From: Mycobacterium shigaense
Lineage (GTDB): Bacteria; Actinomycetota; Actinomycetes; Mycobacteriales; Mycobacteriaceae
DNA: 64,000 bases
Assembly (NCBI RefSeq): GCF_002356315.1
Contig: NZ_AP018164.1
Location: 4,650,001-4,714,000 of the forward strand
Direction: 5' to 3'
Numbering within the stretch: position 1 is the first letter of the stretch; each line of letters opens with the position of its first letter. This document shows, piece after piece, positions 59,104-64,000 of the stretch. The notes beneath the pieces were generated by a model. It had not been told where the DNA came from, did no database searches, and saw nothing but the letters and a program-made list of their open reading frames with translations. A program made the translations under genes and the position numbers.

Positions 59104-59562
59104 TCAGCCGTCGTTTTCGATCATGTCTCGCAGAAGGGCTTCTATCGTGCCTGCGTTGTCACGAGCTGCGGCTGACATCATGGCGTCGTGGGCGGAGTCG
59201 TGAGCCGTTTCTGGCGGTATAACGAGCAGGACGAGTTTGGGGCCGTTGGTTCCGATGACCTGGACCGTGTCGACTGGCTGGCCGCTGTATCCGCCGAGCT
59301 GGACCGCTCTGCCGCCGAGCTGAACCTGGTTCGGTGTTTTCGCCCAGTCACCCAAGTTGTAGATGACTCGTTCGATCGGTCCGAGCCGGATCGTGAGGAC
59401 CGCCAGCAGATTGGAGAGTTCCTCGGCGAGGATGTCGCTGTGCGGCCACCAGGCTCCGTCAACGTAACCCGTGGAAGGGGCCTTGGGTTTAAGGCGCAAG
59501 CGCGGCCTGGGGTGCGGCGTTGTTCGCGGTGACCCACATTGGCGCGCATACGTCGCAGTCAT
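59104..59562 (-). CDS. DUF5994-family protein, copy 1
   Basis: 152 residues. LRLKPKAPSTGYVDGAWWPHSDILAEELSNLLAVLTIRLGPIERVIYNLGDWAKTPN is the DUF5994 core found in many mycobacteria; GGRAVQLGGYSGQPVDTVQVIG and LVLLVIPPETAHDSAHDAMMSAA follow. Function unknown. ATG 59562 overlaps the stop of the paralogue upstream by 4 bases (ATGA), so both are co-translated. The last codons lie close to the end of the IS element. Confidence 0.8.
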   Translation of the reverse strand: MTATYARQCGSPRTTPHPRPRLRLKPKAPSTGYVDGAWWPHSDILAEELSNLLAVLTIRLGPIERVIYNLGDWAKTPNQVQLGGRAVQLGGYSGQPVDTVQVIGTNGPKLVLLVIPPETAHDSAHDAMMSAAARDNAGTIEALLRDMIENDG

Positions 59563-60002
59563 AGCGGATTGTGGTGTAGTAGCTCGACGATGGTTGACGC
59601 ATCATCAAGGCGCGCGGCGGACATCATCGCGTGGTGCGCGCTGGCTGGATCGGTTTCACTGGGCACCACCAGCAGGTAAACCTTGCTGCGGTTGAGGCCG
59701 ATGACTTCGATGGTGTCGATGGGTTGTCGGGTATATCCGCCGAGTCGTACTACCACGCCACCCGTCGAGAACTTCGGTGGTGTTTTTGTCCATTCGCTGA
59801 GGTTGTAGATAACCCGTTCGATGGTGCCGAGTCTTACCGAAAGCACGGCTAACAGATCGGGAAGTTCGGTCACCAGGTCATTGCTGTGGGGCCACCAGGC
59901 TCCATCGACGTAACCGGTGACAGGGGCCTTGGGCTTGAGACGAAGCCGCGGCGTAGCGTGCGGACCTGAGCGGGTTGAGCCTCGATCTTGTAATAGCGTC
60001 AT
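59559..60002 (-). CDS. DUF5994-family protein, copy 2
   Basis: 147 residues from ATG 60002, with AGGAG about 7 bases upstream; the frame runs 14 codons further but without a ribosome site. LRLKPKAPVTGYVDGAWWPHSNDLVTELPDLLAVLSVRLGTIERVIYNLSEWTKTP aligns throughout with copy 1, including GGYTRQPIDTIEVIG and YLLVVPSETDPASAHHAMMSAARLDDA. They are a tandem duplication. Function unknown. The upstream 298 bases to the transglutaminase gene are AT-richer and hold its promoter. Confidence 0.82.
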   Translation of the reverse strand: MTLLQDRGSTRSGPHATPRLRLKPKAPVTGYVDGAWWPHSNDLVTELPDLLAVLSVRLGTIERVIYNLSEWTKTPPKFSTGGVVVRLGGYTRQPIDTIEVIGLNRSKVYLLVVPSETDPASAHHAMMSAARLDDASTIVELLHHNPL

Positions 60003-60300
60003 GCGACGCTCCTGTCTTGGCCGCGAATCGACCAAACAATTCAAATCAGCGACGACTCAATTCAAACGATTGGGTGCGAAATATCGCTGATAACCACGAC
60101 ACTACACCCAATTTTTCGAATCGTTGCCGCTCCCGAGCTTTTGGTCCACCCAGAAGCCAAGAGCCCTCACACGACGAACCGCACCTCCAGCCGAGCCCGG
60201 TGTACTGTCAGCACAGGACCCGTCCGCAGCGCGCTCGTGGTTGCGTTTCTTATCGATGCTGCACACTCACCCGGTCGGCCTCAACGCTTAGGAATCGCCG
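60003..60300. other. AT-richer divergent intergenic region
   Basis: 298 bases between the DUF5994 pair and the transglutaminase gene. Contains runs such as CAATTTTTCGAATCG and TTCAAACGATTG. No gene, clear palindrome or RNA seen. Confidence 0.4.
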
Positions 60301-61119
60301 ATGGCCTCAGGACAGTTCAAGCGCGAGGTAGGCGCAGAACTCGAAGTCACGATCATCGAGCCCACCACGCTGGAATTCCAGATCGCGGTCGCACCGCACC
60401 CGAAAACCCGGTTCTCCGAACACTTGTCGTTCAAGTTAGATGGAAAGCCGATACATCCGGTCGAGATCAGTGGCACGCACGGCAACCGCATCCACAAATT
60501 GGCCGCCCCGGCCGGCCAGTTGACCGTCGATTATGCCGCGACGATCGACGGTCGTACTGACCCGGCGCCGGTGACCGAGCACGACCTGTCAATGTATCTA
60601 CGCCCGAGTCGCTACGCGGAGGCCGACAAGTTATACGGCTTTGCTGCAACCGAATTCGGCAGTTATGTTGATTCGACAACGCTGTTGGAGCGTGTGTCGC
60701 TGTGGGTCGGCACCCGGCTGAATTATGTGCCCGGCTCCAGTGATCCCATCGATGGCGCGGTGGAAACGCTACTCGCCGGCGCCGGGGTCTGCCGTGATTT
60801 TGCGCATCTAGTGGTGGCGCTCCTTCGAGCGGTCAAAGTGCCTGCCCGAGCGGTGTCGGTGTACGCGCCGGGTTTGTACCCCATGGATTTTCATGCCGTC
60901 GCTGAGGCATTTGTCGACGGGCGGTGGCAAGTTGTTGACGGAACGTTGCTGGCCCCCCGTCAAGCACTAGTGCGCATTGCCACCGGCCGAGACGCCGCCG
61001 ACATTGCCTTTTTGGACAACCATCGCGGCGCGATCGCCCTCAACAAAATAGCGGTAACAGCGATCGTCGATGGTGACCTTCCCGTCGACTCGATCGACCA
61101 GCTGGTCTCAATCGGCTAA
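60301..61119 (+). CDS. transglutaminase-like cysteine protein
   Basis: 272 residues. The N-terminal beta-rich domain (GAELEVTIIEPTTLEFQIAVAP, KLAAPAGQLTVDYAATI) precedes the transglutaminase core. The Cys is in LLAGAGVCRDFAHLVVALLR, His in YPMDFHAVAEAFVDGRWQVV and Asp in VDGT, the full triad. Bacterial members act as peptidases or amide-forming enzymes, often with proteins related to peptidoglycan or secondary metabolism. No signal peptide. It stands alone in the island, followed by the IS relic after 28 bases. Confidence 0.85.
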   Translation: MASGQFKREVGAELEVTIIEPTTLEFQIAVAPHPKTRFSEHLSFKLDGKPIHPVEISGTHGNRIHKLAAPAGQLTVDYAATIDGRTDPAPVTEHDLSMYLRPSRYAEADKLYGFAATEFGSYVDSTTLLERVSLWVGTRLNYVPGSSDPIDGAVETLLAGAGVCRDFAHLVVALLRAVKVPARAVSVYAPGLYPMDFHAVAEAFVDGRWQVVDGTLLAPRQALVRIATGRDAADIAFLDNHRGAIALNKIAVTAIVDGDLPVDSIDQLVSIG

Positions 61120-61147
61120 ACAGCCACGCCCAACACCGGAGCGGCAG

Positions 61148-61247
61148 CTATCAACACCGACCAGCCCACTCCGCCCACAGCGACCTCACCCAACAGTTCG
61201 CTCTACAGTGGACCACGACCCACCAACCCCAAGCCGCACAGCGACTG
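61148..61247 (+). mobile_element. relic of the 3' end of the IS407-type element
   Basis: About 100 bases aligning closely with the 3' end of the element at 58982-59079, for example CACTCCGCCCAC, AGTTCGCT and ACAGTGGA...CACGA in the same order, with substitutions and one short gap. It corresponds to HSAHGELTPAEFASQW of OrfB in degraded form. The downstream gene fragment starts immediately after it. Confidence 0.75.
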
Positions 61248-62025
61248 TACCACCAAGTGGGTCCCCCTCACCTTCGGCGAGATCGCGGATCGGCAGCATG
61301 GAGGGTGAGAAAATAGCGCCAACGGTGAGCGGCACGAAAGCCAGTGTCCCCGCGGCCCCGATCGCGATGGACAACAGCGGTGTCGCGCTGCCCACATACA
61401 ATGTGCTCGCGAAGAGCGCGCCGCCGCTGGTGAACACGAAGGTGGTGGCGAGCACCGACAGGTTCGACCACGTGGCAAACGACGGACGAGAGCGTGGCAG
61501 CTCGTCACCGACTCGCGTGTCCCCGGCAACTGCCTTTCGTGCCGGTCGTAGCGCACCTTCCGGGACATTGTGCATACCCATCAATTGGACCGCGATTCCC
61601 ACCGCTGCTCCCATCACACCGAACTGCAGTAGTCGTGAGCTGTTCGCCCCGCTGAGCGCGCCCACGACAATCAGCAGTAGCGCGACTCCCACAGCGCCAC
61701 TGATCGGTGTTCTGACGGACATTTGACGGCCCCACACGTACGTGTCATTCAGCGCCGCCGCCCGATCGACGCCGCGTCCCGCTGCCCATTGCTCGACTAG
61801 GTGATTTCTGCCTTGGCCGGGAAGAACCATCAGATATGCCATCGTCGCGACAGCAGCAACCGTGATGGCAGCGGCCTCGAGAAACCGATGCGGCCCGCCG
61901 ACGGCGACGACCATGAGCGACCAAAAGAGATAAGGCGGCAACATCGCTGCGAAAGACAGAACCATGATGGCCCACGAGTACCTCGGGCCATACCGATCCC
62001 ACGCCCACTGCCAGATGCGGTCCAT
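61248..62025 (-). pseudogene. membrane adenylate/guanylate cyclase, C-terminal catalytic part lost
   Basis: From ATG 62025 (MDRIWQWAWDRYGPRYSWAIMVLSF) it encodes about 259 residues of the N-terminal membrane domain of mycobacterial class III cyclases: spans at AIMVLSFAAMLPPYLFWSLMVVA, EAAAITVAAVATMAYLMVL, ISGAVGVALLLIVVGALSGA, FGVMGGAV-like, LSVLATTFVFTSGGALFAST and LSIAIGAAGTLAFVPLTVGAIF. PIRDLAEGEGDP is the start of the HAMP region. The catalytic domain should follow, but the IS relic begins here; the open frame then runs 20 or so codons of noise to 61186. Truncated by insertion. Confidence 0.82.
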
Positions 62026-62155
62026 GCAGTGGAGGCTAGACCCGTCGACCCCCTCGCCGTTAGGTTCGAGCACTTACATCAGGCGATTGCGCTCGATCCG
62101 GACTTGCCCTGCTGAACAGCGGTGACACCAACGTGTGTCTCGGAATAGACCCGAA

Positions 62156-62953
62156 TCACTGGTGGCCGGGAAGGCCGTCGATGACGCCCTGGATACCCTT
62201 CAGGTCCCCTTGGAAGTCGTGCAGTTTCCCTTCGATGGCCTTCTCGTCGGAAAAAGTGTTCTGGTAGGCCTGCTGCAGGCCGCTCCCGATGGACGGTTGC
62301 GACTGAGGGCAATACGAGACGATGGCACCCGCAATGACGTTGGTGCTTTGACTGGCGTCCCATATCGTCGACCCCTGAACGAACTTGAGCGCATCCTCGA
62401 AGTTGGGTTGGCGCGCCAGGAAGTCACACACCGCGTGCCCCTGGGACGTCACGTAGTCCTGGCTGGGCACCGGCACGCCCTCGTTCTTCAACGTCTCGAC
62501 GAGCGCCGCGTCGACGATGTTGATCCGCGGAATGGGTCCGATCGGCGACATGGGCTTGGCCGGCGCGGCGGACGGCGGGGCATCCTTGGACTGCGCGTCC
62601 GCCGACTGTGACGCTGAATCGTGTTGGCGCAACGCGAACACCACGACCACCGCGGCGAAGACGGCCACCAGCGACATTGGCAGCGCCGCCAGCAGGCACC
62701 AGCGGCGCAGCGCACTCGAACGCCGGCGCGCCTTGGGGCGGGTTTGGGTGCTGCGCGTCCATGCTTCGGGAACGAAGTCCATGTCAGCAGATGTCACCGC
62801 GTTGGTGTGAAACGCACCCGCGCTGTGGGCCAGGAGCTCGTCGAGCAGCTGATCGGTTTCGTGGGACGACGGCTGACGGCCCTGCTTGCGCATGGATTGG
62901 CGCCGAAGCGCGGCGCGCCGCAACTCCGAGTCGATGGTCTCGCGGTCGCGCAT
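62156..62953 (-). CDS. DUF732-like membrane-anchored protein
   Basis: 265 residues from ATG 62953. Cytosolic N terminus (MRDRETIDSELRRAALRRQSMRKQG), one membrane span at about 90-112 (RWCLLAALPMSLVAVFAAVVVVFAL), then an Ala/Pro/Ser-rich linker (SKDAPPSAAPAKPMSPIGP). The outer domain has NIVDAALVETLKNEGVPVPSQDYVTSQGHAVCDFLARQPNF and AGAIVSYCPQ, the DUF732 pattern with two Cys that may pair. Family common in mycobacteria; function unknown. The frame continues upstream to 63370 but is antisense to the epoxide hydrolase. Confidence 0.82.
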   Translation of the reverse strand: MRDRETIDSELRRAALRRQSMRKQGRQPSSHETDQLLDELLAHSAGAFHTNAVTSADMDFVPEAWTRSTQTRPKARRRSSALRRWCLLAALPMSLVAVFAAVVVVFALRQHDSASQSADAQSKDAPPSAAPAKPMSPIGPIPRINIVDAALVETLKNEGVPVPSQDYVTSQGHAVCDFLARQPNFEDALKFVQGSTIWDASQSTNVIAGAIVSYCPQSQPSIGSGLQQAYQNTFSDEKAIEGKLHDFQGDLKGIQGVIDGLPGHQ

Positions 62954-63015
62954 ATCGACCAGTTTGCGAGTGTTGCGACATTGTGACAAGTCCAGGCAAC
63001 CCCGCACCCCCGCGC

Positions 63016-64000
63016 TCAGAACACCCCGAGTTCGCGGAGTTTGTCTCCGTAGGCGTTGACGTCGGCCGCGAACAATTGCGGTTGTTCGAATGCGGCGAAG
63101 TGTCCGCCGCGGTCCTGTACGGCGTGATGCACCAGGTTGTAACGGCGTTCGGCCCACACGCGAGGCGTTTGCAGCAACTCGAAGGGATACACCGCGTAGC
63201 CGGTCGGGACATCGACCCGGCCGTGCCATTCGCTCAGCGCCGAGTTGCCGGCGCGGTCGGCCTCGCAATACAACCGCGCAGCCGACGTCGCCGTGCCGGT
63301 AAGCCAGTACATCATCAGGTTGTCGATCAGGCGATCGGTTCGGATGGGCATGCCCTCGCGGATGTCGCACCAGGCGTGGAACTTCTCCAGGATCCAGCCG
63401 GCCAGGCCCAACGGGGAATCGTCGAGTCCGAAGCCTAACGAGTGCGGACGGGTGGACTGGATCTGCAAGTAGGCCGTCCCATCGGCGAGGCGGTCGGCGG
63501 ACGAGACGATCGCGGCGAGTTCGCCTTCCGTCACCCCTGTCATCGCGTCGGCGCCGTCACCGGCGAAGGGGGCGAACAGCATGTTGGTGTGGATGGCCGC
63601 CACGCGTGGCGCGTAGTGCTCCCCGAGGTGGCGGACGACGATCGCGCCCCAGTCGCCGCCCTGGGCGAGATAGCGGTCGTAGCCGAGCTGGGACATCACG
63701 TCGTCGACAGCGGCGGCGACCTTGGCGACATCGACGCCCCGCTGCGTCGTCGGACCCGAGAAGCCGTAGCCGGGCATCGAGACCACGACGGCGTGGAAGC
63801 GTTCCCGCAGCGCCGGAAGCACGTCGAGGAACTCGACGATAGACCCCGGCCATCCGTGCACCAGCACGAGCGGGATCGCATCGGCGTCGCCGGAGCGGGC
63901 GTGCAGCAGGTGGACTCGCTGTCCGGCCGCGGTCGTGATCTGCGAGCCCCACCCGTTCAGCTCGGATTCGGTTGCCCGCCAATCATATCCGGCGCGCCAG
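63016..64000 (-). CDS. epoxide hydrolase, 5' end outside window
   Basis: The frame is open from 64000 through YDWRATESELNGWGSQITTAAGQRVHLLHARSGD, so the gene is cut by the window edge. LVHGWPGSIVEFLDVLP is the oxyanion loop (HGWP), YLAQGGDWGAIVVRHLG the nucleophile elbow with Asp in GGDWG, YWLTG a Tyr-bearing lid segment, and DRGGHFAAFEQPQLFAADV the catalytic His. The N-terminal pattern fits the EHN family (juvenile hormone/microsomal-type epoxide hydrolases). Opens epoxides to diols, possibly from lipid or xenobiotic oxidation. The visible 328 residues are most of the expected 370-390. Confidence 0.9.
   Translation of the reverse strand, partial: WRAGYDWRATESELNGWGSQITTAAGQRVHLLHARSGDADAIPLVLVHGWPGSIVEFLDVLPALRERFHAVVVSMPGYGFSGPTTQRGVDVAKVAAAVDDVMSQLGYDRYLAQGGDWGAIVVRHLGEHYAPRVAAIHTNMLFAPFAGDGADAMTGVTEGELAAIVSSADRLADGTAYLQIQSTRPHSLGFGLDDSPLGLAGWILEKFHAWCDIREGMPIRTDRLIDNLMMYWLTGTATSAARLYCEADRAGNSALSEWHGRVDVPTGYAVYPFELLQTPRVWAERRYNLVHHAVQDRGGHFAAFEQPQLFAADVNAYGDKLRELGVF

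Noticed and set aside
59104..60002. Overlapping small gene pair as toxin-antitoxin
   Set aside because: The two proteins are paralogues of one family with no toxin or DNA-binding motif.
61186..61247. Last 20 codons of the cyclase frame
   Set aside because: They read through the IS relic and do not match the cyclase family; excluded from the fragment.
1..64000. CRISPR array or rRNA genes
   Set aside because: No regularly spaced repeats with unique spacers and no rRNA-like sequence noticed; one tRNA only.

Overview
This 64 kb window comes from a non-tuberculous Mycobacterium. The evidence is a high-GC sequence, strong resemblance to M. tuberculosis proteins, and a gene order that (from memory of the H37Rv map) runs as the reverse of the phoP-phoR to purL interval, roughly Rv0756c to Rv0803. 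Many genes appear to have leaderless mycobacterial promoters: a TANNNT hexamer ends 6-8 bases before the ATG or GTG in at least 13 cases. Species cannot be decided from the sequence alone.

Layout. 1-6.8 kb: a 5'-truncated HAD phosphatase, a tautomerase divergent from an HxlR regulator, purL, two decayed genes, a TetR gene and a VOC protein. 6.8-10 kb: M18 aminopeptidase, then the DyP peroxidase plus encapsulin nanocompartment pair. 10-17.8 kb: a MOSC-reductase-ferredoxin fusion, then a catabolic-looking island with two tandem TetR genes, an SDR, an Asp-nucleophile alpha/beta hydrolase, a zinc-type oxidoreductase, a HAD hydrolase, a decayed flavin disulfide reductase and a cupin. This stretch shares five copies of the palindrome TGGG-N8-CCCA at four promoter regions. 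17.8-38.4 kb: a TetR/nitroreductase pair, purQ-purS, FAD dehydrogenase, deacetylase-like protein, MFS exporter, intact prolyl oligopeptidase, purC, cyp126-purB, a TetR/Tat-secreted esterase pair, ggtA and purD. 38.4-50.9 kb: the aldA-SDR-dehydrogenase-CMD run faces the TetR-cyp123-SDR-cyp51-ferredoxin-SnoaL-adhB-flavin oxidoreductase-SnoaL run. The two sides share a TGGACA-N2-TGTCC operator, and a KstR-like site precedes adhB. 50.9-54.3 kb: HIT protein, phoR, phoP with an 11-bp-periodic PhoP-like repeat, and a repeat protein.

54.36-62 kb is a degraded genomic island anchored at tRNA-Thr(TGT). It holds a truncated tyrosine integrase, a complete IS3-family element with a GGGAAAA -1 frameshift site, a JmjC/cupin oxygenase, a frameshifted IS407-group element, two DUF5994 paralogues, a transglutaminase-like protein, and a membrane cyclase cut by a relic of the same IS type. 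The window ends with a DUF732-like membrane protein and a 5'-truncated epoxide hydrolase.

How it works together: purine synthesis genes (purL, purQ, purS, purC, purB, purD) are scattered along one strand among redox and lipid or sterol genes. Local TetR regulators with recognisable palindromes control most accessory cassettes.
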